Positions 37,535 to 46,349 of a DNA stretch of 64,000 nucleotides are shown here, piece by piece. The translations under genes and the position numbers were made by a program. Position 1 is the first letter of the stretch. The number at the start of each line of letters is the position of its first letter. Under the pieces are notes generated by a model. It had not been told where the DNA came from, ran no database searches, and was given only the letters and a program-made list of their open reading frames with translations. The DNA is from Robertkochia aurantiaca (GTDB taxonomy: Bacteria > Bacteroidota > Bacteroidia > Flavobacteriales > Flavobacteriaceae): the NCBI RefSeq assembly GCF_020166495.1, contig NZ_JAINZS010000005.1:496001-560000 (forward strand), in the 5' to 3' direction.

Positions 37535-38470
37535 TTATATGATCACGAAATAAACAAAACCGGCATAGAGGCCCAGCAGTACTATTCCGTCACGCCATCC
37601 GAGCCTGAGCCCTTTAGGAATAAATACTAATGGCAGAACCATAAAGCTCACCAGTAACATCCAGTAGATGTCTGTATTCAGCAGTCCGGGATCATTCACC
37701 CCTATCGGGGTAATGATGGCTGTGATCCCAAGCACGGCAAAAATATTGAACACGTTAGAACCCAGCAGGTTTCCTATGGAGATGGCTTTTTCCTTTTTGA
37801 GCACTGCGACTACAGAAGCGGCCAGCTCCGGAATACTGGTTCCTACTGAAACCACTGTTACCGCTATGACCCTTTCACTTACCCCGTAATACTCTGCCAT
37901 GCCCACCGCTCCATTGATCAGAAGCTCAGAGCCGCCCCAAAGTGCAACCCCGCCAAGCGACAGGTAAATAACGGTTTTATACAGAGGAAGTAACTCATCA
38001 TCCTCAGGCATTTCATCTATCACTGCCGGCTTTTGAAATCTCAGCAAATAGACCAAAAACACCACCAGCAACACAACAAAAATGATTCCCTCATAACGTA
38101 CCAGCCGGCCGTCGAAGATCACAAATAAGTATAACAGCACCGAGGCCGCCATCATAACCGGCCAGTCGGTTTTATAGAAGGTGCGCTCCACCTCTATTGT
38201 TCCCAGCATAAGCGTAATACCCAGTACCAAACCGAGATTTGCCAGATTGGAACCTACCACATTACCCATGGCGATATCAGGAAATCCATCTAAAGCCGCC
38301 TGAACACTTACTATAAGCTCCGGAGCCGAGGTAGCAAATGAGACCACGGTCATTCCGACAACGATCTTTGGAATTTCCAGCCTCAAGGACAGTCCCACTG
38401 CCGCCTTCAGCAACCAATTACCTCCAACTACCAGCAATGAAAGGCCCAAAATGATTAAAAGCAGGTTCAT
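37535..38470 (-). CDS. Calcium/sodium antiporter of the YrbG/CaCA family
   Basis: A 311-residue membrane exchanger with ten or eleven helices. It carries the two inverted alpha-repeat signatures of the Ca/cation antiporter superfamily: GNVVGSNLANLGLVLG (~72-87) and GNLLGSNVFNIFAVLG (~232-247), each with the Ser/Asn of the ion pathway, and Glu in SFATSAPELI and SVGTSIPELAAS. The acidic linker MPEDDELLP separates the halves. It probably exports Ca2+ in exchange for Na+ or H+ at the inner membrane; it is convergent with glnII. Confidence 0.92.
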   Translation of the reverse strand: MNLLLIILGLSLLVVGGNWLLKAAVGLSLRLEIPKIVVGMTVVSFATSAPELIVSVQAALDGFPDIAMGNVVGSNLANLGLVLGITLMLGTIEVERTFYKTDWPVMMAASVLLYLFVIFDGRLVRYEGIIFVVLLVVFLVYLLRFQKPAVIDEMPEDDELLPLYKTVIYLSLGGVALWGGSELLINGAVGMAEYYGVSERVIAVTVVSVGTSIPELAASVVAVLKKEKAISIGNLLGSNVFNIFAVLGITAIITPIGVNDPGLLNTDIYWMLLVSFMVLPLVFIPKGLRLGWRDGIVLLGLYAGFVYFVII

Positions 38471-38548
38471 ACAATATTTTTTGGCGAAGATAGCTAAAGC
38501 AGGCCAGACGATGAAGCCGGGAGATCAGCCCTTCGAAAACTACCTTTT

Positions 38549-38601
38549 TAGTTAAATAACTACAAATTTAGTTGTATAACTATTTTTTTAGTTTATATTT
38601 G
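38549..38601 (+). promoter_or_regulatory. Promoter with twin operators of the blaI-M56 operon
   Basis: Two 14-bp dyads, TAGTTAAATAACTA (38549-38562) and TAGTTGTATAACTA (38569-38582), share arms TAGTT/AACTA and are 20 bp apart (two helical turns). A -7 element TATATTTG (38594-38601) and a -33 TTG (38572-38574, inside the second dyad) are 19 bases apart, the consensus Bacteroidota spacing. A further half-site-like TTTAGTTTA (38588-38596) abuts the -7 box. Binding of a BlaI dimer would block RNA polymerase. Confidence 0.8.
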
Positions 38602-38622
38602 TATCAGCAAGACCGAGAAATC

Positions 38623-38979
38623 ATGGAAAAATTAACCAACAAAGAAGAGGAAGTAATGAAGATTCTCTGGCGAATGAATAAAGCCTTCGTCAAAGAAGTA
38701 CTCGAGGAGATCCCTGAACCAAAGCCTCATTACAACACCCTTTCCACTATCGTAAGAAATCTGGAAGAAAAAGGATATGTCGATCACAAGGCTTTTGGAA
38801 AAACCCATCAGTACTATCCAATTGTCAGCCTGGAAGATTACCGCAAGCGGTTTATCTCTTCAGCCGTGGGAGATTACTTCAATAACTCCTATAAAAACCT
38901 GGTATCTTTCTTTGCCAAAGAAGAAAAGATCAGTGCAGATGAACTCCGGGAAATCCTGGACAAAATTGAGAAATCATGA
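38623..38979 (+). CDS. BlaI/MecI/CopY family repressor
   Basis: A 118-residue winged-helix repressor from ATG 38623; an earlier in-frame start at 38572 would lie inside the promoter and is rejected. The helix-turn-helix is within VKEVLEEIPEPKPHYNTLSTIVRNLEEKGYV; a C-terminal dimerisation helix bundle follows. In the Staphylococcus BlaI/BlaR1 prototype the M56 partner triggers cleavage of the repressor. Its gene overlaps the next by ATGA (38976-38979), and two dyads precede it, so it represses this operon. Confidence 0.93.
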   Translation: MEKLTNKEEEVMKILWRMNKAFVKEVLEEIPEPKPHYNTLSTIVRNLEEKGYVDHKAFGKTHQYYPIVSLEDYRKRFISSAVGDYFNNSYKNLVSFFAKEEKISADELREILDKIEKS

Positions 38980-40619
38980 GTTATACCGAATTCTTCCCCT
39001 ACTTTCTTAAAGCCAATGCCTTACTGGCGGTTTTCTGGTTACTGTATCGATGGGTGCTTTCGAAAGAAACATTTTTCACTCATAACCGTTTTTTCCTGCT
39101 TTCGGGTATCGTGATATCAATCTTACTCCCGTTATGCATCATAGAAAGAACCGAAATCATTGAAATAGCTGTGGGTTCCCGGGAGATCAGCGCCTCAGGT
39201 GGTACCTCTGTGGCCGAGACCCAGGATTTAGCGACCAGCCTGGGAACTGCACTGTTTTATATCTATCTGGGTGGGACCGTGTTATTCAGCACTAAACTAC
39301 TTATACAGCTGGCTTCCCTCAGAAGAATATTAAGAAAGGGGTCTGCACGGGTGATCAAAGGCATGAAGATTATTCGTTCGAAAGAAGCCGAAGCACCCTT
39401 CTCATTTTTTAACTACATCGTACTTCCTTACCGCCAAAGCGAACAAAAGGAGCAAGTGGCAGTACTTTCTCATGAATTCGTGCATGTCAAACAATGGCAT
39501 TCAGCAGATATCATGCTCAATCACCTGCTCACCATCTTTGCCTGGATCAACCCTATAGCCTGGCTGTACCGTAAAGATGTGGCGCAAAATCTCGAATATC
39601 TGGCAGACCGTGAAGCCAGCACCCGAAAACTTTGCAGTAAGGAATATCAGTACATCCTGGTCAAGCAAAATTTGAATACACAACAATTATCAATCATCAA
39701 TCCATTTATCAATTCATTAATCAAAAAACGAATAGTTATGTTACATCAAAACCCTTCTAAGAAGACGAACATCTGGAAACTCTCTCTGGCCCTGCCATTT
39801 TTAACGGCATTTGTTTTCTTATTCAATCTGAAAACTGTAGCACAGTACCAGGTTTCAGAATCTGCCAAAGGCCCTCAGCCAAGCTCTCAAATCAACCCGG
39901 CCGCAGAAGCTCAGGAGGAATTCAATTTTATCATTACCAATGAAATGAGCGATTCAGAATTAAAGGAACTGAAAGAGCAGGTCGCAGAAAAAGGCGGAAA
40001 ACTGGTCTGGAACCAACTCAGCCGTAATAAGCAGGGGGTCATTACCAAGATGCAGGTCACGTTCACTCATGCCAGCGGCACCGCCTCTGCCACTCACGAC
40101 AATAAAAACGGGATCGAACCCTTCAGCTTTGGCGTTAAAGCAGACGGTGGTATATTCATAATGTCAGGTGATCGGGTAGAAAAGAAAGAATACGTGGTTT
40201 TAAATGAAATAACAGGTACTACGTCCCGTGGCAAAAAACCCATTGTTATAGTTGATGAAAATGAAAGCACTACAGTAACAGTTAAGAGCATTGACCCTGA
40301 CCAAATAGAAAGTGTCACTGTATTAAAAGGGAAGCAGGCCACAGACAAGTATGGAGAAAAAGGTAGTGACGGAGTGATAGAGGTTCACACAAAAACCATT
40401 AAATCAGGCTCAACAGATGTAGCCCCACCCCCGGCACTTCCAAATATATCCTTAGTAGACTGGGATGAAACAGCGGTTTACATCGACGACAAAAAGGCCG
40501 GACCGGAAGAACTCAAGGCCCTTCAACCTGATCAGATCGATAAAATGAAGGTGCTTAAAGGCGAAGAGGCTCAGGAGAAATATGGTAAGCCTTCTGCCAT
40601 TCTCATATACACTAAATAA
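38976..40619 (+). CDS. M56 (BlaR1-like) membrane metallopeptidase with plug-like C-terminal repeats
   Basis: A 547-residue protein. Four membrane helices (about 10-28, 42-60, 88-110, 270-285) frame an M56 zinc peptidase: HEFVH (166-170) and EYLADREAS with Glu207 as likely third ligand. After helix 4 the outer part (290-547) has no penicillin-binding domain; it contains two similar units (about 421-474 and 500-547) with VLKGxxAxxKYG...I.V.TK, the pattern of TonB-receptor plug tails. So the trigger is probably not beta-lactam. It is coupled to the BlaI-type gene and ends at a terminator. Confidence 0.88.
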   Translation: MSYTEFFPYFLKANALLAVFWLLYRWVLSKETFFTHNRFFLLSGIVISILLPLCIIERTEIIEIAVGSREISASGGTSVAETQDLATSLGTALFYIYLGGTVLFSTKLLIQLASLRRILRKGSARVIKGMKIIRSKEAEAPFSFFNYIVLPYRQSEQKEQVAVLSHEFVHVKQWHSADIMLNHLLTIFAWINPIAWLYRKDVAQNLEYLADREASTRKLCSKEYQYILVKQNLNTQQLSIINPFINSLIKKRIVMLHQNPSKKTNIWKLSLALPFLTAFVFLFNLKTVAQYQVSESAKGPQPSSQINPAAEAQEEFNFIITNEMSDSELKELKEQVAEKGGKLVWNQLSRNKQGVITKMQVTFTHASGTASATHDNKNGIEPFSFGVKADGGIFIMSGDRVEKKEYVVLNEITGTTSRGKKPIVIVDENESTTVTVKSIDPDQIESVTVLKGKQATDKYGEKGSDGVIEVHTKTIKSGSTDVAPPPALPNISLVDWDETAVYIDDKKAGPEELKALQPDQIDKMKVLKGEEAQEKYGKPSAILIYTK

Positions 40620-40653
40620 ACCAATAAGGAATACCATAAATATGATACAGAAG

Positions 40654-40677
40654 CCCTCCGATAGGAGGGTTTTCTTA
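40654..40677 (+). terminator. Rho-independent terminator of the M56 gene
   Basis: CCCTCC (40654-40659) pairs with GGAGGG (40664-40669) around GATA, followed by TTTTCTT. About 35 bases after the stop codon. Confidence 0.82.
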
Positions 40678-40704
40678 TTAGAGGCTATTTCTCTACAGAT
40701 TTCA

Positions 40705-40712
40705 TACATTTG
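40705..40712 (+). promoter_or_regulatory. -7 element for the 50-residue gene
   Basis: TACATTTG matches TAnnTTTG and lies 15 bases before the ATG at 40728, after the terminator of the previous gene. A -33 TTG was not clear. Confidence 0.45.
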
Positions 40713-40727
40713 TAGGAAACACCAACC

Positions 40728-40880
40728 ATGAAGAAGAAATTTTTCAAACTCCTTGCAAAAATAAACCGGGCCTTACTTCCTTCTTTGTCAAAAAAGGAGG
40801 TCGATCTGGCCAAGGCTTCAAAATGGCAAATGGCACTGATTGGCTGGAGAACTTGGGTAACAAAAAGAGCTCTCGACTAA
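40728..40880 (+). CDS. Small basic 50-residue protein
   Basis: A short gene with its own -7 element. The protein starts MKKKFFKLLAKINRALLPS, continues with KKEVDLAKASKWQMALIGW and ends with RTWVTKRALD. It is strongly basic and amphipathic. Similar ~50-residue proteins are known to me from flavobacterial genomes, sometimes labelled SsrA-binding protein, but nothing here resembles SmpB (which is ~150 residues). Function unknown. The last four bases overlap the end of the convergent apt gene. Confidence 0.72.
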   Translation: MKKKFFKLLAKINRALLPSLSKKEVDLAKASKWQMALIGWRTWVTKRALD

Positions 40881-41386
40881 TATCTCAACACAGCATGAGT
40901 GGTATGATCTCCCAGGTAGTCCCTACCCTTCAAAAAGCTGAGTTCCATTAAGAAATTAAACTGCACTATTTGTGCTTCCTGCTCCTCCAGCATCTGCCTG
41001 ACCGCTGCTGCTGTACCTCCTGTTGCCAACACATCATCATGCACAAGAACCCTCTCACCCGCCTTCACGGCATCGATGTGCATTTCGAGGGTATCCATTC
41101 CGTATTCGAGTTCATAACCCTTACTGATGGTTTGAAACGGCAATTTATTGGGTTTTCGAACCGGTACGAAGCCGGCACCCAGCTCTTTGGCCAGCAGTAA
41201 TCCGAAGAAAAAGCCGCGGCTCTCCATAGCTACCACCTTGTCAACGGGTCCCTCCACTTCCGAAAGCAATTCCTGCAAAGCATATTGGGTAGCCTGTGGA
41301 TCCAGCAAAAGCGGGGTGATATCTTTAAAGGAGATTCCCGGTTTCGGAAAATCAGGAATTTCCCTTATAAAGTCTTTGAGATCCAT
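40877..41386 (-). CDS. apt: Adenine phosphoribosyltransferase
   Basis: A 169-residue salvage enzyme that joins adenine to PRPP to give AMP. The PRPP-binding motif VLVHDDVLATGGTA (~114-127) and the N-terminal IREIPDFPKPGISFKDITPLL are diagnostic; MESRGFFFG is the flexible-loop side. Its upstream neighbours are small or regulatory, so it is probably transcribed alone. Its 3' end overlaps the convergent 50-residue gene by four bases. Confidence 0.95.
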   Translation of the reverse strand: MDLKDFIREIPDFPKPGISFKDITPLLLDPQATQYALQELLSEVEGPVDKVVAMESRGFFFGLLLAKELGAGFVPVRKPNKLPFQTISKGYELEYGMDTLEMHIDAVKAGERVLVHDDVLATGGTAAAVRQMLEEQEAQIVQFNFLMELSFLKGRDYLGDHTTHAVLRY

Positions 41387-41439
41387 GATTCGATAAATTT
41401 CAGTGAAAATACAACCTTTTAAAACAGTTTAAAAACCTG

Positions 41440-41468
41440 CACAACGAGGAATCATACCCCTCATTGTG
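41440..41468 (+). promoter_or_regulatory. Inverted repeat before ldhA
   Basis: CACAACGAGG (41440-41449) and CCTCATTGTG (41459-41468) pair at nine of ten positions; an A/T-rich element TAACTTTA (41469-41476), one base off the -7 consensus, follows. Such a dyad just upstream of -7 is a possible redox- or NADH-responsive operator. Confidence 0.35.
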
Positions 41469-41518
41469 TAACTTTACATCCCGCAGATCTGCCTTCAAAA
41501 CCTTTTAAATAATTTAAA

Positions 41519-42514
41519 ATGAAAATAGCGGTATTCAGTACGAAAGATTACGACAGGCAATATTTCAGCAAGGTGGAAAGAAGAGACGCCATTAAACTCA
41601 AATTTTTTGATGTTCCTTTGAAAAAAGATACGGTTAGCCTGGCTGAAGGATACGAAGGCGTCTGTGTTTTTGTTAACGACCACCTCGACAGGGAGGTTAT
41701 TGATGCCCTGGCTTCTTACAACATAAGACTGATCGCGCTCAGGTGCGCCGGCTTTAACAATGTGGACCTGAAGGCTGCCGAAAAGAACGATATCACAGTA
41801 GTACGCGTCCCGGCCTATTCACCCGAAGCAGTGGCAGAACATGCCCTTGCACTGATACTCACCCTTAACAGAAAAACTCATAAAGCCTACAACCGTATCA
41901 GGGAAGGAAATTTCTCCCTGGAAAGACTGATCGGCTTTGATGTACACAAAAAAACTGTCGGTGTGATCGGCACCGGAAAGATCGGCGCCCATTTCTGCCG
42001 TATCACAAAGGGACTGGGTTGCAAAGTGCTGGCAACCGATTTTTACCCTTCAGAAGAACTGAAAAGTTACGGCATTCAATATGTTGAGCAATCTGAACTG
42101 GTTAAACAGGCCGATATCATTTCATTGCATTGTCCGCTGAACGAACACACACATCACCTGATCAATGAAGATACGTTGTCGGTCATGAAAGACGGGGTTA
42201 TGTTAATTAATACCAGCCGGGGTGGTCTTATAGACACTTCTGCGGTTATAGAAGCTTTAAAAAGCGGGAAGGTGGGTTACCTCGGCATCGATGTTTACGA
42301 ACAGGAGGAGCAGTTATTTTTCCAGGATCTTTCTGAGAGTGTTATTCAGGATGACCAGATAACCAGACTGATCAGCTTCCCCAATGTGCTTATTACCGCT
42401 CACCAGGGGTTCCTGACTGCAGAAGCCCTTACCGAGATCGCAACCACCACCATTGGAAATATCGAAGATTTTATGAAAGGAAAGAGCAGTGACAACGTAG
42501 TTCGTTCATCCTGA
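41519..42514 (+). CDS. ldhA: D-lactate dehydrogenase (2-hydroxyacid dehydrogenase)
   Basis: A 331-residue NAD-dependent dehydrogenase that reduces pyruvate to D-lactate, fermentative in E. coli LdhA, whose length (329) and motifs it matches: IAVFSTKDYD start, ALRCAGFNNVD, the Rossmann VGVIGTGKIGAH, NTSRGGLID with the substrate Arg, the catalytic Glu in IDVYEQEEQ, and the catalytic His in TAHQGFLTAEAL. It stands as a single gene; convergent to the kelch lipoprotein. Confidence 0.9.
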   Translation: MKIAVFSTKDYDRQYFSKVERRDAIKLKFFDVPLKKDTVSLAEGYEGVCVFVNDHLDREVIDALASYNIRLIALRCAGFNNVDLKAAEKNDITVVRVPAYSPEAVAEHALALILTLNRKTHKAYNRIREGNFSLERLIGFDVHKKTVGVIGTGKIGAHFCRITKGLGCKVLATDFYPSEELKSYGIQYVEQSELVKQADIISLHCPLNEHTHHLINEDTLSVMKDGVMLINTSRGGLIDTSAVIEALKSGKVGYLGIDVYEQEEQLFFQDLSESVIQDDQITRLISFPNVLITAHQGFLTAEALTEIATTTIGNIEDFMKGKSSDNVVRSS

Positions 42515-42527
42515 CAACAGACAGGAA

Positions 42528-43643
42528 TTATTCCAGGTTAACCGATCGCACCGTACTTATCGGACAACAGGTTCCGTCTATTCCACCATTGGCCACTATC
42601 AACCTGTCATCATAAACCACGGCTGCAGGGGCCAGCAGGTTATCAGGCAGATCACAAAGCATCGACCATTCATCAGATTCAGGATTATACACCAGCACCT
42701 CACTGTAAAACACATTTTGGTTCCTTCCTCCGACTATCAGGACCTGGTCTCTGTAAACAAGGGTGCCCGGTTCAAAATGCGACCGGTCGGTTGGAAGGTC
42801 TGCCAGTCGCTCCCATGTATCGGTAACCGGATCATACCTGTGTAGATAGTTCAGATCATCCTTACCGCCATCATGACCGAATTGCCCGCCAATGGCATAG
42901 ACCAATCCATCGATACTGGCAGCGCTGAGATGGTTACGCCCTTCAGGAAGTACGGAACGCTGCTGCCAGTTCATATCGATCGCAGAAGGATCGATAACCA
43001 GGTGTTCATTCTTATCAGTTCTTCTGTCAGGTTCCAACCCCCCGAAATAATGCAACAAACCTTCATTATAAACCAAAGCCCCGCTGGCCCGTGCACCAGG
43101 CAGGGGCGGCCCTTCCTCCCAGGAATCGGTCACAGGATCATAAATCTGAACCATTGCTGTGGCCTTCCCGGGATGGTCTCCCTCAAAACCCCCGACGATC
43201 CACACCTTACCATAGGCTATGGCTGCCCCCATGTGAGTGACAGGCAATGGCATGGGAGCCCCGAGGCTCCAGCTGTCGGTGGCTATATCATAGATCTCGG
43301 TTTCAGCGGTAATTTTAAGGTCATGGGTGAAACCGGAAAAGGTGTAAAGGCGACTACCGATAAGGGCGGTCTGAGATTCCAGCCGCTCCATTTGTGAAGA
43401 GCTGTGCTCTCTCCATTCACAGTCACTGCTTATGGGAGCATTGCTGTTGTCGCTGGTTTCATCTGTAGTCTGATCGTTGTTTTCAGGTGGATCTTCATCT
43501 TCTTCCACAGGAGGAGACTCTTCCTGTAAGACGGGTGGTTGCTGCTCCTGGGAAAAATTATCTTCAGAACTGCATGAAATCACAAGTAAACACGTAAGAA
43601 GGAAACAGGCTCTCAAGGAAAACCCGACTGCTGTAGTATTCAT
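42528..43643 (-). CDS. Kelch-repeat lipoprotein
   Basis: A 371-residue lipoprotein (lipobox VISC, Cys24). A low-complexity Glu/Pro/Asp linker (~30-75) is followed by about five or six kelch repeats (80-365) with the GG...YDP.TDSWE pattern, e.g. WIVGGFEGDHPGKATAM and YAIGGQFGHDGGKDDLN. Kelch beta-propellers usually bind ligands. It is probably anchored to the outer membrane and surface-facing, given the acidic tether. No enzyme motif; no operon partner. Confidence 0.88.
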   Translation of the reverse strand: MNTTAVGFSLRACFLLTCLLVISCSSEDNFSQEQQPPVLQEESPPVEEDEDPPENNDQTTDETSDNSNAPISSDCEWREHSSSQMERLESQTALIGSRLYTFSGFTHDLKITAETEIYDIATDSWSLGAPMPLPVTHMGAAIAYGKVWIVGGFEGDHPGKATAMVQIYDPVTDSWEEGPPLPGARASGALVYNEGLLHYFGGLEPDRRTDKNEHLVIDPSAIDMNWQQRSVLPEGRNHLSAASIDGLVYAIGGQFGHDGGKDDLNYLHRYDPVTDTWERLADLPTDRSHFEPGTLVYRDQVLIVGGRNQNVFYSEVLVYNPESDEWSMLCDLPDNLLAPAAVVYDDRLIVANGGIDGTCCPISTVRSVNLE

Positions 43644-43754
43644 AGATGTCGCTATTAATCAGCAGCAGGTATTAAATATCCCGGGGTAACAGGAATCAAG
43701 AGATTAAAAAGATACGTAAAATATGCCTGTTACAGCGTTAGCATATCGTTAAAG

Positions 43755-43780
43755 AAAAAGCCGGGAAGACCCGGCTTTTT
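43755..43780. terminator. Rho-independent terminator, bidirectional
   Basis: A perfect 11-bp stem AAAAAGCCGGG/CCCGGCTTTTT with loop AAGA; T-runs follow in both directions. It ends the rny transcript and isolates it from the kelch gene. Confidence 0.9.
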
Positions 43781-43804
43781 AAACGTAAGAATTGTGAAAT
43801 CTTA

Positions 43805-45370
43805 TTATTTGGCGATATTGACCGCTCTTGTTTCCCTGATAACGGTAACTTTTACCTGTCCCGGGTAGGTCATATCTGTCTGTATCTTTTGAGAGATCTC
43901 AAATGAGAGCTGAGAAGCTCTGTCATCATTGACCTTTTCGCTTTCGACGATCACCCGAAGTTCACGGCCGGCCTGTATCGCATAAGCATTCTTGACACCT
44001 CCAAATCCAAAGGCGATCTCCTCCAGGTCTTTAAGACGCTGAATATATGAATCGAGCACCTGTCGTCTTGCCCCCGGTCTCGCACCGCTAATGGCATCAC
44101 ACACCTGAACCACAGGAGACAACAACGAAGTCATCTCGATCTCATCATGGTGCGCCCCGATTGCATTGCAAACCTCCGGTTTTTCACCATATTTCTCTGC
44201 CCATTGCATCCCTAATATGGCGTGAGGTATTTCTGTCTCGGTTTCAGGAACTTTCCCGATATCGTGCAGTAAGCCGGCTCTTTTGGCGAGCTTGGCGTTC
44301 AGGCCGAGCTCAGCAGCCATCAGGCTGCACAATTTGGCAACCTCACGTGAGTGTTGTAAAAGGTTCTGACCATAAGAGGAACGGTATTTCATTCTACCTA
44401 CCGCTTTGATCAATTCCGGATGCAATCCGTGAATACCAAGATCGATAACGGTTCTCTTACCTACCTCAATGATCTCTTCTTCGATCTTCTTGGTGGTCTT
44501 CTTAACGACTTCTTCGATACGTGCAGGGTGAATTCTTCCGTCTGTCACCAGTCTGTGAAGTGAAAGACGTGCGACTTCACGGCGCACAGAATCAAAACAT
44601 GAAAGAATAATGGCCTCAGGGGTATCATCAACGATGATCTCTACGCCTGTAGCGGCTTCAAGAGCACGAATATTTCTTCCTTCCCTTCCAATTATACGAC
44701 CTTTAACATCATCAGACTCCAGGTTGAAAACCGAAACGCAGTTATCTATAGCTTCTTCAGTACCGATACGTTGAATGGTATTGATGATCACCTTTTTAGC
44801 TTCCTGCTGAGCGGTAAGCTTGGCCTCTTCCATGGTATTCTGAATGAAGGTCATCGCATCGCTCTTCGCATCGCCTTTAAGCGATTCGACCAGCTGAGCC
44901 TTCGCATCTTCGGCCGAAAGTCCGGAGATCACCTCCAGTTGCTCCACCTGGCTTTTATGCAATCTGTCTACCTCATTTTGTTTCTTTTCCAGCAGATTCA
45001 GCCTGTGATCGTAGTCTTTGATCTTAGCTTCAATTTCGGCGTTAAGCTTTTTGTTTTTCGACAATTCTGAAGAAACCTGTGACTCTTTATCACGGGTTCT
45101 TTTCTCAGCATCAGCGATCTTTTTGTCTTTGGCTATGATCACCTTCTCATGCTCTGCCTTGAGTTCGAGAAACTTCTCCTTCGCCTGTAGTATTTTATCT
45201 TTCTTAATTCCCTCTGCCTCACTTTTTGCCTCCTTAACGATCGCATCAGCTTCCTTTCGGGCGGCGGCAATAAGTTTTGATCCCTTTCCTTTTTCAAGGG
45301 ACTTGGCAATCACAAAGCCAATGACCGCTCCGATCACGACTGCAATTATTCCTATTGTTAGTGCATCCAT
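43805..45370 (-). CDS. rny: Ribonuclease Y
   Basis: A 521-residue membrane-attached endoribonuclease that starts mRNA decay. One N-terminal transmembrane segment (~3-22), a long Lys/Glu-rich coiled coil (~25-200), a KH RNA-binding domain (~222-285; [15 protein letters not shown]) and an HD metal-dependent phosphodiesterase domain (LLHDIGK; His369, Asp370). The 6S RNA gene lies directly upstream on the same strand. Length and order are standard. Confidence 0.95.
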   Translation of the reverse strand: MDALTIGIIAVVIGAVIGFVIAKSLEKGKGSKLIAAARKEADAIVKEAKSEAEGIKKDKILQAKEKFLELKAEHEKVIIAKDKKIADAEKRTRDKESQVSSELSKNKKLNAEIEAKIKDYDHRLNLLEKKQNEVDRLHKSQVEQLEVISGLSAEDAKAQLVESLKGDAKSDAMTFIQNTMEEAKLTAQQEAKKVIINTIQRIGTEEAIDNCVSVFNLESDDVKGRIIGREGRNIRALEAATGVEIIVDDTPEAIILSCFDSVRREVARLSLHRLVTDGRIHPARIEEVVKKTTKKIEEEIIEVGKRTVIDLGIHGLHPELIKAVGRMKYRSSYGQNLLQHSREVAKLCSLMAAELGLNAKLAKRAGLLHDIGKVPETETEIPHAILGMQWAEKYGEKPEVCNAIGAHHDEIEMTSLLSPVVQVCDAISGARPGARRQVLDSYIQRLKDLEEIAFGFGGVKNAYAIQAGRELRVIVESEKVNDDRASQLSFEISQKIQTDMTYPGQVKVTVIRETRAVNIAK

Positions 45371-45383
45371 CTTTGGTTTATTT

Positions 45384-45563
45384 AAAAAAAAAGCCTACAT
45401 CGGTTGTGAAGTTTTGTATCAAACTCCTTAAGACAGGTTTAAGGCTACCGAACTGATCAAGGATCCGTCGTTCCTGTTAGGGAAACGGCATGCTTTTACA
45501 GCCCGAACTCACCTTTTTTAAATAATACTTGTTGAGTTTGTCAAAAAATTAACCAATGTAGGC
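45384..45563 (-). ncRNA. ssrS: 6S RNA (6S-Flavo type)
   Basis: The minus-strand transcript would begin near 45563. Its 5' arm GCCTACATTGGTT (45563-45551) pairs with the 3' arm AACCGATGTAGGC (45405-45393) at 12 of 13 positions plus a G-U, closing a ~180-base RNA, and nine U follow (45392-45384). An internal hairpin CCTTAA/TTAAGG (45426-45444) lies near the 3' side. Length and closing stem fit 6S RNA, which mimics an open promoter and sequesters RNA polymerase in stationary phase. It lies between zapA and rny; in gammaproteobacteria ssrS follows zapA. The family assignment rests on structure and location, not on a search. Confidence 0.8.
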
Positions 45564-45592
45564 AGTAACATTATATCTATTTAAAAGAACTT

Positions 45593-45883
45593 CTATGTGT
45601 TCAGATGCTCCTGCAGCATTTCGTTGATCTCTGTCAACCGCTGCTGCAAAGCTTCATCTGTATTAAGCTTGTCTAAACTCCCCTGTTCGATCTGGGCGGC
45701 AAACTGCAGTGCACACATAGCCAGCACATCCTGTTTGTCCCGCACAGCATAACTTTGTTCAAAGCCTTTTATCATCCCATTGATCTTCTTCGCAGCTTTT
45801 CGCAACCCTTCCTCCTGTTCCGGGGCGATATTCAGCGGGTAGACCCGGTCTGCTATGGAAAGCTTGATCTTCAGTTTGGTCAT
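45593..45883 (-). CDS. zapA: Cell division protein ZapA
   Basis: A 96-residue ZapA from the ATG near 45883; a TTG start 33 bases earlier would run into the previous gene. ZapA proteins crosslink FtsZ filaments at mid-cell. The N-terminal globular start KLKIKLSIADRVYPLNI and the middle QDVLAMCALQFAAQIEQ helix match the family; a C-terminal coiled coil follows. The small coiled-coil protein upstream is probably its partner, and 6S RNA lies downstream. Confidence 0.88.
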   Translation of the reverse strand: MTKLKIKLSIADRVYPLNIAPEQEEGLRKAAKKINGMIKGFEQSYAVRDKQDVLAMCALQFAAQIEQGSLDKLNTDEALQQRLTEINEMLQEHLNT

Positions 45884-45896
45884 ATAGTTTAGAACG

Positions 45897-46187
45897 TTAT
45901 TCGGAAAGCTGTGCAATGCACAGGTCTATTTCCCGAATCAAAGTATTTATTTTAAGCTTAGCTTCTGTTTTATTTTCATTACTGCCAAGCATTGAATTAG
46001 CCATTTTAAGCGAATGGTACTTCTCTTCCCATTCCTGAGCGGTCTTCTCGAGACCTGAAATCTTTTGGTTCGCATCTGCCACTTCCTGCTCCAGTCTCCT
46101 GTTAGTTCGCTCCAGGACTTTCAGGCGATGGAGAAGTTTACTCACTTTTACTTCGAGTGAATCGACAAGTTCGACCATTTTACTCAT
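45897..46187 (-). CDS. Coiled-coil protein upstream of zapA (ZapB-like)
   Basis: A 96-residue, almost entirely helical protein beginning MSKMVELVDSLEVKV, with heptad-rich LERTNRRLEQEVADANQ and a Glu/Lys-rich body. A longer frame (to 46244) starts in the promoter side and is not chosen. The small size, heptads and position beside zapA suggest a ZapB-like role at the division ring, but ZapB homology is not assignable by eye. Thirteen bases separate it from zapA. Confidence 0.7.
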   Translation of the reverse strand: MSKMVELVDSLEVKVSKLLHRLKVLERTNRRLEQEVADANQKISGLEKTAQEWEEKYHSLKMANSMLGSNENKTEAKLKINTLIREIDLCIAQLSE

Positions 46188-46349
46188 CGCGGCTAATTTC
46201 AATACATTGCTCACAAAGTTAACATACGTGCAGGTTCTTCGCAAGGTAATCTTCTAAAATTATTTCTGGCAGACGAAAAGAAAAATCCCTTCGTTTTAAC
46301 TTTAATCGGCTTTATGTTTAGAAATCAAATATTTATTTTAGCACCTACT

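Noticed and set aside
38572-38622. BlaI start at 38572
   Set aside because: The ATG-equivalent lies inside the second operator, upstream of the -7 element, so it cannot be transcribed from this promoter.
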